DNA of 64,000 nt, from NCBI RefSeq assembly GCF_027579695.1, contig NC_083577.1, positions 39,809,198 to 39,873,197 of the forward strand, in the 5' to 3' direction. A program made the translations under genes and the position numbers. Of the stretch, positions 34,904 through 47,260 are shown in pieces (positions within the stretch are counted from its first letter, which is position 1; each line of letters opens with the position of its first letter). The notes beneath the pieces were generated by a model, which saw only the letters and a program-made list of their open reading frames with translations, was not told where the DNA came from and searched no databases. This DNA is from Neoarius graeffei (Eukaryota; Chordata; Actinopteri; Siluriformes; Ariidae).

Positions 34904-35683
34904 TCACTTAATTACCAATTGCACCTACATCATTGATGGCATCATGAATTCACAGATGTATTGCTCTATACTGAAAGAGAAGATGCTACCATCACTCCGT
35001 GCCCTTGGTCATCGTGCACTTTTCCAACATGACTAAACACACATCTAAGGCCACTGTTGGATTTCTGAAGAAGAACGGGTGAAACTGATTCAGTGGCCAA
35101 GTATGTCTCCTGATCTGAACCCAATCGAACACCTATAGGGAATTCTGAAGAGACAAGTTGAGCATCACTCTCCATCCAGCATCCAGTCACTAAAAGAGGT
35201 CATTGTTGAAGAATGGAAAAAGATTGATGTTGCAAAATGTCGCCAACTTGTTTATTCCATGCCTAGAAGACTTGGTGCTGTCATTAAAAATCATGGAGGC
35301 CATACAAAGTACTGGATGTAGTAGTTTTTGTTATGGGGTGTACTCATTTTTGCACCACCCTAATTTGAGTAAAACTGAAAAATGTGTAATCTAAGTTTAT
35401 ATTATTAACCTTACTTTCACGTTATAAGTTAAACAGATGTTATATTAAACTTTGTCTTTTCAACATTTTGGAAATTGTTTGTGTTCACTGAGATATTGTT
35501 TAAAATGTTACTTTTCAAAGGGGGTGCACTCATTTATGCTGAGCACTGTATATCTGAATTTAGTTCCAGTCTGGAGCAGTCACACCACAACTATAATCCT
35601 GACTACTGATTGTTGGTTTTTGCGGGAAAATGTAGCGGTTATATGTTGTTTATGTGCACACCCAGTGCGCTCGGCAGCACACA

Positions 35684-35815
35684 ATGGCTGACAGTGAAAG
35701 TGAGGAAGAGCTGCTTTTGATGCTCATTTTGCACAGAAGGCAAAGCCGAAAGAAGAAGTAAAGGAGAATCTGGGTGCATGAAATCCTGCAGCACATAGAT
35801 GACTGCTAATCTCAG
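35684..35815 (+). pseudogene. HARBI1-like N-terminal fragment
   Basis: ATG 35684 opens MADSESEEELLLMLILHRRQSRKKK, then a TAA, then RRIWVHEILQH in the same frame. An acidic start plus R-x-W-V-H is typical of HARBI1-type transposase N-termini. The rest is absent and element borders are not visible. Confidence 0.4.
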
Positions 35816-36772
35816 ACTCTTGGCACTCCCGCATGTAACAGACCCACTCGGACAGTCAGTGGCATGACACACACAGCTATACACTGTACATATATATGAC
35901 ATATGCTTGTGTGTTTTGCTTTGAGAGTGCTAATAAATGAACCTTTAACACAAACAGGTAGCCTAAACTATGGCTGACAGATTTTATCCTGTTTACGGTG
36001 GGCGTTCCCACCGCAAAAGAGAAAAACAATCGAAACCAAAGGAGTGAAAGTGATTATCATGCCATTACCATGTGAATATTCTTTAGGAAAAGGTATCAGA
36101 CATGAGACCTCGTGCTGCAAAATCTTTTTTACATGATCCACAGATAGTTTCTTTGGCAAAGTGTGTGTAGTGTGTATGTGTGTAGTGTGTGTATTGTATA
36201 TGGCTGTGCGCTCTAAAATCTTGGTTTAAATTGGCTCAAATCCCAGTGTGACATGACATTTCATGCTCTAAAATCTTTTCTTACATGATCTACAGCTGGT
36301 GCTAGGTAACATGAGCATGATTTACAGAGATTTTAGAGCACGCAACCACACACACACACACACACACACACCCACACACGCTTACCAATCATACCCACTC
36401 TACTGCCAATGATCTTCCATACATCTTAATTTTTGGCTGTATATTTGTACAGCTTGTGCTTTTTGTCATAAAGCATGGGATCTTTGGCACTTCTATAATC
36501 AGCTTCTCCTCCATTGATGCAACAAGGATGTACAAAGATGCACAGGAAAAATAGCACATGCTCAGACAACATCACATGTAGACAACTACCTGATTGGTCA
36601 GATGTTTTATTGGATCAGGTACAGGTTTGGAAAAATTGGTCCAGAAGCAATCTCACCAATACCGATAAACCCAGGCCTGGGCTATAGGTATCATTATCGG
36701 TCTGGTGTGACCACCAACCACATAAACTGCAGTTTATTTTATTTATAGTTATCATTATAGTTGTAGTTACAG
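35816..36772. other. No gene recognised; (CA)n at about 36345-36371
   Basis: Contains an inverted pair (GCTCTAAAATCTTTTCTTAC near 36268 and GATTTTAGAGCACGC near 36330) and a short CA microsatellite. Likely transposon debris without a nameable family. Confidence 0.4.
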
Positions 36773-36819
36773 TTATAGGTATAATTTTTTATAGGTATAG
36801 TCTTGTGGGACTGGGCCCT

Positions 36820-37051
36820 TAACCCTAAAGTGCCTCAAGCCAGTGGCTTCATTCCTCCAGACCCATTTTCTTTGCCAAAACTTTCTGTTGAGAAGAAGGC
36901 CACTGGGTAGAGATTTTTTCCTGTCATGGCTGTCATTGAAACAAGCTGTCCCAGAGGCATCAAGTTCTGTGATGAATAGCAGGGCAGAGTCAAGACGGTT
37001 AAGAATGGGATTAGTGGTGAATATTTTCTTAAGTTGTTGGAATTCCAGCAA
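36820..37051 (-). pseudogene. Gypsy-type RT/RNase H fragment
   Basis: Minus strand reads FQQLKKIFTTNPILNRLDSALLFITELDASGTA, matching the RT-to-RNase H junction of Ty3/Gypsy elements (LK...PIL...VDASxxG). It then decays; a following FSTESFGKENG-like stretch in another frame implies a frameshift. Fragment only. Confidence 0.55.
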
Positions 37052-37116
37052 CTTCCAGTTCCAGTTGTGAATTCCAGTTTTGATTGCATGTATTTACTTT
37101 CAACAGGGAAAGGCTA

Positions 37117-37486
37117 TCCATCCATCCATCCATCCATCCATTATCTGTAGCCACTTATCCTGTTCTACAGGGTTGCAGGCAAGCTGGAGCCTATCCCAGC
37201 TGACTATGGGCGAGAGGCAGGATACACCCTGGACAAGTCGCCAGGTCATCGCAGGGCTGACACATAGACAAACAACCACTCACACTCACACCTACGGTCT
37301 GTTTAGAGCCACCAATTAGCCTAACCTGCATGTCTTTGGACTGTGGGGGAAACTGGAGCACCCGGAGGAAACCCACACAGACAACATGCAAACTCCACAC
37401 AGAAAGGCCCTCACTGGCCGCTGGGCTTGAATCCAGGACCTTCTTGCTGTGAGGCGACAGTGCTAACTAGTACACCACCGTGCCGC
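37117..37486 (-). mobile_element. SINE (ATCC-tail type), full length
   Basis: Tail (CCATCCATCC)-type at the left, head at the right. A 12-bp duplication AGGGAAAGGCTA flanks it (37105-37116, 37487-37498). Confidence 0.93.
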
Positions 37487-37498
37487 AGGGAAAGGCTA

Positions 37499-38049
37499 AT
37501 GGAGATGAATCCAAAAATGATCTAAGGTCTTTCAATCAAGCTTGTTATTATAATCAAGGGGTTATTGGATGCATAAGAGAAAACACTGGGACCAGATAAG
37601 CACAAAAATGATGGGAAAATTGGATGATGTTAACCAGAAATGAGTGTTCCTCACTTGTCTCCAATTATAGCAGAGGTACATGATGTGTGGCAGTGACCTT
37701 ATTGGTGGTTGTTTGGTGAAGTTACTTATGGCTCTTGTGTTGAGAAAAACTAGAAAGACAGATTACTGAGTGTCTGAATGGTGCAGAATCACTTTCAATA
37801 CAACGAGCTTAACAGAAAGAAATGGTGGCTGACTCACCAAATTAGCATTTGGTTGGTTTTAGTATGCATGGGTTCTGGGCTTTTATCTTGGTCAGTCAGA
37901 CTGGGCTGCATCCATGGTTTGTATCCATGATCCTGTCAGAACATTGCATGGGTCTGGATGCAAACTCTGGGTTTGATATAAATCTAAACAGATAAAAACA
38001 GAAAAAATCCAAAAGGCAAGATAGATTTAATATGCAAATCTGCAAACAT
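37499..38049. other. No gene recognised
   Basis: Spacer between two SINEs; no coding or repeat signal. Confidence 0.5.
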
Positions 38050-38058
38050 ATGTAACTA

Positions 38059-38400
38059 TCCATCCATCCATTACGCATCGCAGCTTATCCTGTGCAGGGT
38101 TGTGGGCAAGCTGGAGCCTATCCCAACTGACTATGGGCGAGAGGCGGGGTACACCCTGGACAAGTCATCAGATCATCGCTGGGCTGACACAAAGAGACAA
38201 ACAACCATTCACACTCAATTTAGAACCACCAGTTAACCTAACTGTTTTTGGACTGTGGGGGAAAACGGAGCACCCAGAGGAAACCCATGCAGACATGGGG
38301 AGAACATGCAAACTCCACGCAGAAAGGCCCCTGGGCTTGAACCCAGAACCTTCTTGCTGTGAGGCAACAGTGCTAATCACTACACCACCGTGCTGCCCTC
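38059..38400 (-). mobile_element. SINE (ATCC-tail type)
   Basis: Flanked by ATGTAACTA (38050-38058, 38401-38409). Several small deletions in the body, for example in the CACACCTACGGTCAATTTAG block. Confidence 0.92.
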
Positions 38401-38409
38401 ATGTAACTA

Positions 38410-39174
38410 AGCAAAGACTAAACTGTGCACAAAAACAAACTACAGTTTAACCAGACTGGCAATAACAGAACAAAAGTCTGGAATAATACAGGTAACTGGC
38501 ATAACGTAGGAGTGAGACTTCACAAAGAACTGTAATGTGATGTTTGTATTTGAAACTTGCTTGTACATGTGAACAGGGATGTTGAGTTAGTAACCCACTG
38601 ACTGCGTGAACCAATGTACTAAGCTATGTGTTTTAATAGATACAGTAGATGTATGAAGAGTTTTTTTGGGGAAAAAAACAACAACTTTGTACTGAACAAA
38701 TTATTAGCAATTGTAAATTGGTTTTGAACTTGAGTCTAATCAATATGAATGTATGAAAACTTTTGGAAATTGAGCTGTAGAAATATATGCTTTTGCACAT
38801 GGTTGCATTCGAGTAAGAAACATATATAATACATTTTGCATTAAAGCTATGAAAAACATATTTACTGTTTGGTAAAGAAAGAATATTGTTGTGCAAACTT
38901 TATGAAGAGATTTTAAAAAGTTAATTTTGTCCAGAAAAATTCTTGTTGATGATTGTGTAAATGTGTAAAACTTCAGGTATATAGAACAACTCAATCAGAA
39001 TACTGCGCATGAAGAATTAATCATCAGCACTTGGCTCTGTGGTCTTTCTGAGTTTGTAATCGAAAATGATTTGTAATTTGTTTTGAGAGAAAATACTGAT
39101 GCCCTTGAGCAAAGATGCCCTTGAGGAATGAGATTTGTTATAATGGAGCAGCAAGGAGCTGATATGGGAAAGTA

Positions 39175-39221
<47 letters not shown>

Positions 39222-39792
39222 TTAGTTAAATAGTGTAGAATGTGAGAGGTAGTGCCTGGTACTTCTGATCACTGGTACTGTTTATTACTTTCTCTTGCAC
39301 AGGAAAGCATCACCGGAGCTAAAACTAGTGTAAGTTTAACATCACTTTCTCTATAATGCGATTCATTCTACCGTATGTCCTGTAATTACAGAAATGACTT
39401 ATCTTGTGTATCTTACTATTGTTGCAAAAGAAATGAGTCAAGATTGTCTTAACCAAGTGCAGTGTGAAATCTAAAGATATCTAACATCTTAAAACTCAAG
39501 GTTTAGAATTAAATTGTATCGTTTAATTTTTTTTTTGTTGGTGGTGAATATGGCTTTCTCGTATTCACTTAGCAAATTCTGGTAGAACTGTAATTTAGTA
39601 AGGAACCTGTAGGATGCCTTTTCATAAAATAAGCAGATGGCAGTTATTTGTACCTATACTGTACGAAACATTGATTATTTTATCATTGGTTATCATTTTC
39701 TACCTGTCTAACAGTATTATTATTATAAGATAAATTGTATTGATCCAGTGAAAGGACAATTCACATTATTATTATAACTACTATATTATCAC
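38410..39792. other. No gene recognised; (AC)n at 39177-39219
   Basis: AT-rich spacer with one 43-bp AC microsatellite. Open frames there are low-complexity. Confidence 0.55.
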
Positions 39793-39800
39793 TGCTTGGC

Positions 39801-40671
39801 AGGCTTGTAGTATTCGAGTCCGACTCGTGCCCTAATTTTAAGGACTCGTTACTTGACTTGGACTTGAGCACTAATGACGCGGACTTCGACTCAGATTTGT
39901 GCATTAACTGCATTCGGGCTCGTAAATTGGAGATGAGGACTCAGATTTTTTCTTTATTTTTTGTAACATGCCATAATAATTTGGCACAAGATATTTATAT
40001 CTACATTAATTTTTATACTAATTTCATACAAGAGAATGCACATTCACCTGTTCATACATCATGTTCAGGAACAAACTAACATTAACGGCGCTAAAATGCC
40101 TGGAGAGACGCCCCTAGGATTGTCCACTTTGCTTATACAGACTTCTCATGCAGTGAGAAAAAATGCACTGCTATCTGTTCCATATATCGAAGAACTATCG
40201 AAGAACTATCGAAGAGATGACGGGGACAACCTCGAACTTCAATCGTCATTTGGCAAGATTCCACCCAGAGAAGGAAGTGACACACTATGTTCATTGCCCT
40301 GTTGATAGCGACGCTTGCTTGCTGACCAATGAACTAGCTAGTGTTAACCCTCTCTCATGTTATTTGTCCTGTTGATAGTGGGCGGGGCTTGCTGAGCGAC
40401 GAACAAGCTTTATATCTGTACCCTATTAATAAAAATGGGGCAGTCAAGCAGTAACATTAGTTCAACACAGTAGCAGAGATGGTTTCACATAAAGGCAGCA
40501 ACAGCCACCATCAAAGGGTGCGGTTGGAGTCTTGTTCTCAGATTCAACTCAGATCAATAGTGGACTCGACTTGAAATTTTCTTTAATGACTTGGACTTGA
40601 CTTGGACTTCAACAGTGGGGACTTGAGACTGGATTCGGACTCGAGGTTTAGTGACTTGACTACAACACTGC
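39801..40671. mobile_element. hAT-type non-autonomous element with BED-finger remnant
   Basis: Ends are AGGCTTGTAGTATTCGAGTC left and GCAGTGTTGTAGTCAAGTC from the right on minus; many GACTTGGACTTGA motifs lie near both ends. The flanks are TGCTTGGC and TGCTTGGT (39793-39800, 40672-40679), an 8-bp duplication with one change, as expected for hAT. At about 40160-40270 plus reads TTSNFNRHLARFHPEKE, the His half of a BED zinc finger. Confidence 0.75.
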
Positions 40672-40679
40672 TGCTTGGT

Positions 40680-41031
40680 GTGTTTAAATTTAATATGTTG
40701 ATACATGATCAGGTAGAAAAGTTTTTTTTTTAATATTAATCATTTTGTATAATACAATCTAACACACCATACATATTTATATAAAATATGCTATTATAGT
40801 ATACTGCTGCTGCATCTGCCAATTCTTTAAATAAAATATTGTTCAACTTTAAGGTTCAATACAGATACTACACAGGAGCTAAAAGTAAATAAAATACCAG
40901 TTTATCACTGTGCAAACTGCATGGAGGGACAAACTTCTGAGACCACTGTGGACTAGGTCAGCCCAAGATCAGGATGGCTGGAGGCAGGCTGGGGAGAGGT
41001 TCCTCCTTCGGGAGAGAAACAAACCTTAGAC

Positions 41032-41080
<49 letters not shown>

Positions 41081-41837
41081 AAAACTTCATGACAAAATCT
41101 TCTGCCCATTAGTGCAGTTAAATTAGAATTTAAAAAAAAATTATAAACCACCAGAATATATTATTGCTATAGTGATATCTAAATTACGGGTTCACCTGAG
41201 TCTGATGTTTGTGTGGAATGATAGCTTCATGTTACCTGTTATGCACCAACCTTTGGTGCAATTTTTATGTACACTTGAAGTCAGGTGTTTCTATATACTC
41301 ATTATGGACATGAATTTCATGGCAATGTTAGTGGGCTTTCAGTGATTTCTTTGAATAGTTATTTTTCTGTGGCAGAATAATTGTACAACATACATTACAT
41401 GACATTTAACAGACTCCCTTATCCAGAGTGACGTACAACAAGTGCAAAAGTCAGGTACAAGAAGTACAGGAACTTCTAGACAAGAAAGTTCCAGTGCCAA
41501 CTGAACAAGTGCCAGAATAACAGTGTAATATTTTGTTGAAATACCAACACTCAGCAAACAGCCAAGGAAACAAAGCAACCATACAAATGATCAGACAAAG
41601 TACAACTAAATAGAGAAAAATAAAACCCCAATGGCTAACCCTAGGCTCGACAGTACACAGCCTGAGTTGGTCAAGACTGCTATGCAATTACACAGTGGAC
41701 AGGGAAGCATATTTACATATTTAATAGAGGAAAAAAAATTGGTGCACAAGTTTTAATTTATTTTGGGATTTCTGAAATCAACACAGGGTTAGAATTTTAC
41801 ATACAGGATCAAAAAGGCACAGCACACTTAATATATT
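40680..41837. other. No gene recognised; (GATT)n at about 41031-41080
   Basis: Contains a GATT microsatellite. At 41390-41450 there is a short fish repeat (TTACATGACATTTAACAG); a similar piece lies near 14760-14810. Confidence 0.5.
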
Positions 41838-41838
41838 C

Positions 41839-42216
41839 ATCCGTCCATCCATTATCCGTAACCACTTATCCTGTGCAAGGTCATGGGCAAGCTGGAGCCT
41901 ATCCCAGCTGACTATGGGTGAGAGGCGGGGCACACCCTGGACAAGTTGCCAGATCATCGCAGGGCTGAAATAGAGAGACAAACAACCATTCACACTCACA
42001 TTCACACCTACGGTCAATTTAGAGCCACCAATTAACCAAACCTGCATGTCTTTGGACTGTGGGGGAAACCGGAGCACTCGGAGGAAACCCACGCAGACAC
42101 GGGGAGAACATGCAAACTCCACACAGAAAGGCCCCCGTCAGCCGCTGGGCTCAAACCCAGAACATTCTTGCTGTGAGGCAATAGGCGACAGTGTTAACCA
42201 CTACACCACCGTGCCA
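41839..42216 (-). mobile_element. SINE (ATCC-tail type)
   Basis: Tail CCGTCCATCCATTATCCG at the left, head to GTGGCACGGTGG on minus at the right. No clear duplication seen. Confidence 0.88.
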
Positions 42217-42369
42217 CTATACTGAAAATAATGATATGGAAATAATCTTTGAGCTGTATTGCACTCAAAACAATACACCAGCACATTATTTGATGTTTAC
42301 TTCATGAATTTTATTGTTGTTGTTTTTTTTTAAAACAAACCCTTATTTCAATTTTGATTCTTGCAATGC

Positions 42370-43330
42370 ATTTAAAAAATGTTGAGAGCATGTACCACTT
42401 TGCAATGCTTCCATTCCTTCTCACAACACTTCAGATGTTTAAGGACTGAAGACACCAACTGATGAAGTCTTTCAGGTGTTATTTTGTCCCATTCTTTTTG
42501 CAAACAAGTCTTAAGGTGTGCAATAGTATAGGCTCATTGTAACATTTGTTGTTTCAAAATTCACCACACATTCTCTAGTGGGGACAGGCAAAGCATCCAC
42601 ACCCTCTTCTTCCACAGCCATGCCTTTGTAACTTGTGCAGAATGTGGTTTTGTACTGTCTTGTTGAAATATGCATGGGTGTCCATGGATAAGATGTTGTC
42701 TTGAAGGCAGCATATGCTGCTCCAAAATCTCAATGTACTTTTCTGCATTAATGCTGCCATCACAGAAGTGTAAGATACCTTTACCAAGGGCACTGAAACA
42801 ACCTGATACTATGGCAGATCCTGGCTTTTAGATTAGATGCTCCTTTTTGTTTTTGGTTCGGAACACATGGCATCCGTTTCTTACAAAAAAGACCTGGAAT
42901 ACTGATTCATCTGACCACAATACACGTTTCCACTATGTGATGGTCAATCCCAGATGCCTCTGAGCCCAGAGAAGTTGATGGCACTTCTGGACACAGTTAA
43001 TAAAAGGCTTCCTTTTTGCATGGAAAAGTGTTAACTGGCATTTATGACTGTAACTCTGTATTGTAGTGCTTGGCAAAGGTTTGCCAAAGTAATCCTGAGT
43101 CTATGTGATTATATCAGCTATACGGTAGATGAATGATGGTTCTTGATGCAGTGCCATCTGAGGGATCAGAGATCACAGGTGTTCAGCTTAGGCTTGTGCT
43201 CTTGCCCTTTATGCAGCAGAATTCCTCCAGATTCCTTGACTTGTTTAATGATATTATGCACTGTACATTTGTTTAAATGTCTCTTCGCAAGTTTCACCTT
43301 GACCAGATGCTTTTCGTAGCCACCAACAAG
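42370..43330 (-). pseudogene. Decayed Tc1/mariner-type transposase region
   Basis: On minus, blocks correspond in order to the better-preserved transposase at 61767-62789: a stretch around 42700 (GCAGCATATGCTGCTCC against GGAGCATATGTTGCTC) and the HTH-like part near 43240 (AATGATATTATGCACTGTA against GATGATATTATGCACTGTA). No long frame survives. Confidence 0.5.
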
Positions 43331-43339
43331 CTTCTGTCA

Positions 43340-44240
<901 letters not shown>

Positions 44241-44489
44241 TATACTGTGTGTTGGTCAATCCAATGAGTTTGAATCAGGGGTATAGTATAATGAATTAGG
44301 TTACTCTGAGGTTATTAGATTTTACTCAGTAATACTATGTTTTCATTGTAGTTAAATCTACTTATGTTTTCAAAGAATGATTTTGGCAAAACTTGTTTTC
44401 TCCAGAGATAGTCAAAATCAAAAAGTCAAAATCCCTCTCATGCCAAAATCTGGTCTTCCCATGCAGTCTCCTGTCCCAGTACTAACCAA

Positions 44490-44755
44490 CTCTTTAAGGT
44501 GTATGGGTGCGGCGCCGATCTCCGTTTTGATAGCCCTCAGGCTCTCGCCTATACAGCTAGGGTTACAGTAGGGGGCTTGTCCTCTGGTAACCACGAGAGT
44601 TTGACTTCCCTACTCGCATCTGTATTGCAGTGTGCCTTGCTAGACAGTAGTAGGTACCATTTTTATGATGGTCTTTGGTATGACCCGACTGCGAGTAGAA
44701 CTCACAACCACTTGGTCGAGAGGTGGACACGCTAACCACGAGGCGAGCTCGTGGT
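44490..44755 (-). mobile_element. Possible tRNA-derived SINE, third type
   Basis: Read on minus, the right end has CGTGGTTAGCGTGTCCACC and then GTGGTTGTGAGTTCTACTC, resembling A and B boxes. The rest is unlike the other SINEs here. Confidence 0.4.
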
Positions 44756-45494
44756 TCCAGATACAGTATAATGTTATAATGTATCAAATGGTTGGACATA
44801 TAAATTAATGTCTGCTGATATGCTATATCTATGATATGATGTACTTAACAAGGCCAAAATATGTCATCCATAAATTAGGTTGTATTTTACATAAATATAT
44901 AACTTCCTTCTAGCTTATAATTGATGTGCAGCATGTTTTTTTTTTAATGACTTAGCATGTTTTACCATTTGTTTGTGCAGGGTTTCATTGTGTGCTTTCT
45001 CACTCTCCCTGGGGCTGGAGTAGCAAGCTAGCCATTTAAAACTAGTTACACACAAGCTGTTGTTGAAGAGAAAGGAGTACTTTGCTCTTAATAATTCAGC
45101 ACACTGATGTGTCTGAAAACTGGAGCATAAAAATGTCTGAAACTAACAGCTCCTACAGTAAAATACTCTTACAAGCGAAGTCACAGTAGCTCAGTCACAT
45201 ATTTTTTAATATTTTTTCTTGCTTGACATAATAATGATAGTTTTTTATGTGAAACATTCTCAGCCAGTTTTAATAATGTCACACATTCCATGCATGCATG
45301 CCATTTGCACAGTAATAAACTAGAAACTACTACTGCTTGTTTGCAGAATTAGTCCTGTAGCTCCAAGGAAAAATGAAAGGAGAAAACTCCAGACTCCATT
45401 TCATTTTCATTGAACTATGCCTTTAAAATAGAAAGCAACACAAATAACAACCTTGTTTTTTTCTTACCTCTCTGCTGTCTTCTACACTAATTAG
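44756..45494. other. kcne2 upstream region; no coding signal
   Basis: AT-rich. It ends in a pyrimidine-rich stretch and TTAG immediately before the kcne2 ATG, which looks like a 3' splice site of an intron in the 5' untranslated region. The upstream exon and promoter were not identified. Confidence 0.45.
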
Positions 45495-45869
45495 ATGACA
45501 ACACCGTTTGATTGGTCCAACCTGACCCTCCACCTGCAGGATTCATTAACTCATGCTCTGGATGATTTCCTGAAGCAGTGGCAGTGGAACACCACACAGG
45601 CTGAACGTGATCTAAATGCCAAACTAGCTGAAGAAAACTTCGACAACATTATCTGGTACCTAATGGTAATGATCGGGATATTTGCCTTCATTGTGGTGGC
45701 CATTCTAGTGAGCACAGTAAAGTCCAAACGCAGGGAGCACTCCAATGACCCCTACCATAAGTACATTGAGGGAGAATGGAACTCCCAACCTCAGATTCAA
45801 ACATACAACCAGAGCTATGTCATCTCCAACCCAAGCACCAGAACCTTTGATGGACCCTGCTCACCCTGA
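45495..45869 (+). CDS. kcne2: Potassium voltage-gated channel beta subunit KCNE2 (MiRP1-like)
   Basis: A single-pass membrane protein that modulates KCNQ1, HERG and related potassium channels at the plasma membrane. 124 residues, within the usual KCNE size. N-glycosylation sites lie at N9 (NLT) and N32 (NTT) in the outer part. The membrane span is about residues 52-73 (NIIWYLMVMIGIFAFIVVAILV). The juxtamembrane motif STVKSKRREHSNDPYHKYI is the KCNE2 hallmark and nearly identical to what I recall of the mammalian protein. The coding sequence is one exon, as is normal for KCNE genes. ATG directly follows a TAG acceptor, so an untranslated 5' exon is likely. The C-terminal tail is diverged. Confidence in the family is very high and in the KCNE2 paralogue high. 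Confidence 0.96.
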   Translation: MTTPFDWSNLTLHLQDSLTHALDDFLKQWQWNTTQAERDLNAKLAEENFDNIIWYLMVMIGIFAFIVVAILVSTVKSKRREHSNDPYHKYIEGEWNSQPQIQTYNQSYVISNPSTRTFDGPCSP

Positions 45870-46036
45870 CCTACGCTGTCTGCTTGAAAAACACATGTTG
45901 ACTGGTGCAACATCTTTAACTTCTTGATTATTTTGATTGTATAAATATCCAATGGCATTAAGCACTAAGTTCAATGATGAAAAACATGGTGATGGTCAAA
46001 ACGAATGTACCACTTGGGCTGATATTCCTATAAACA

Positions 46037-46042
46037 AATAAA
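46037..46042 (+). terminator. kcne2 polyadenylation signal
   Basis: AATAAA about 170 bp after the kcne2 stop, followed by GCAATAACTG and a GT-rich stretch. The nearest canonical signal. Confidence 0.6.
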
Positions 46043-46399
46043 GCAATAACTGTTTAACAGACATTGTGGCTTGATTTCTTCAACATAGTAAGGGCCTGTG
46101 ATCCACTGAATGTACAGTTCAGTGTGCAATGTTCACCTTGATGTTGTTATCCAGGGCATTTCATATGCGCTCTGTTGGGTTAAAGCTCAGGAGAAGGCAA
46201 CAGAAACTTCACTGATTTGCAAACTACAGTGCTTCACTACACAAGCTGTACTGCAGGTCATATCACAAACTGAAAACTTACTGTAAAGGTATACAATCTA
46301 GGATGACTATTTTCTCATTTTTGAAAATATATTTTTTGGTCTTTCAATTACGTTCATTATGTCATATATTTAAATATAGTTAGTTTTTTCTTTTTTATC

Positions 46400-46700
46400 A
46401 GACATCTAGTTTTTAGGCTTGTTTACCTGACATGTTTCGATGTACGACTGTCGTCTTCTTCAGAGTGTCACCGGATGTTATTGGTGACGCATCTTTTATC
46501 AGCTGATGTTTCCGAAGGCGTGGCCTTCCTGTCTGGTTTGACAGGTCGGTCACGCCTTCTACTGTCTGTTCGTCCCCTGCAAGATGGTATATTTTTTGGT
46601 TTTCCACAGTAGAATGGAATCCAGTCAGGAACAATTGGAGTACTAAGTTCAGTTTGATTAAGTATTCTCCATATACCCCATTTAACAAAAGACATTGTCA
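46400..46700 (-). repeat. Retroelement-like fragment, unassigned
   Basis: Read on minus it contains GAAGAAGACGACAGTCGTAC then ATCGAAACATGTCAGG, the kind of GAAGAAG...CGAAACATGT segment often found near the 3' ends of Penelope-like or related retroelements. No catalytic domain is present. Confidence 0.3.
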
Positions 46701-46831
46701 CAAAAAACCTTTAATCTGTATGTAGATTTAGTCGTCATAATCACTGCTGAACCAGGCTTGAGGTGAACCATGTTTGGTTGATGTGGCCAGAATTGTAGCA
46801 GTAGGGTGGCCAGTTCTTTTCTGCAAACTTG

Positions 46832-47044
46832 TTCACACCTATGGGTAATTTAGAGTGGCCAGTTAACTTAACTGCATGACTTTGGACTGTGGAGGAAACT
46901 GGAGCACCCAGAGGAAACCCACACAGACACGGGGAGAACATGCAAACTGCACACAGATAGGCCCCTGTCGGCCACTGGGCTTGAACCCAGAACATTCTTG
47001 CTGTGAGGCAACAATGCTAACTACTACACTGCCATGCCACCCCA
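46832..47044 (-). mobile_element. SINE fragment, head half
   Basis: Diverged copy with CACACCTATGGGTAATTTAG to GGGTGGCATGGC on minus. It most resembles the copy at 1534 (GGTAATTTAGAGTGGCC), supporting a separate subfamily. Confidence 0.8.
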
Positions 47045-47260
47045 TGTGGATTTATTGGCAAGGAAAAACTCCCTGAGATGACACAAGAAAAAAAAAACCT
47101 TGAGAGGAACCAGACTCAAAAGGGAACCCATTCTCTTCTTGTTACCAGATAGTGATGTTATAAATCATTAGAGTATACAGTATAGTAAGAAAATGCAAAC
47201 AGTAATACGGTATGTTTGTTGAAATGATGCAGAATTTCCAGCATGATACCAGAAGTCTGC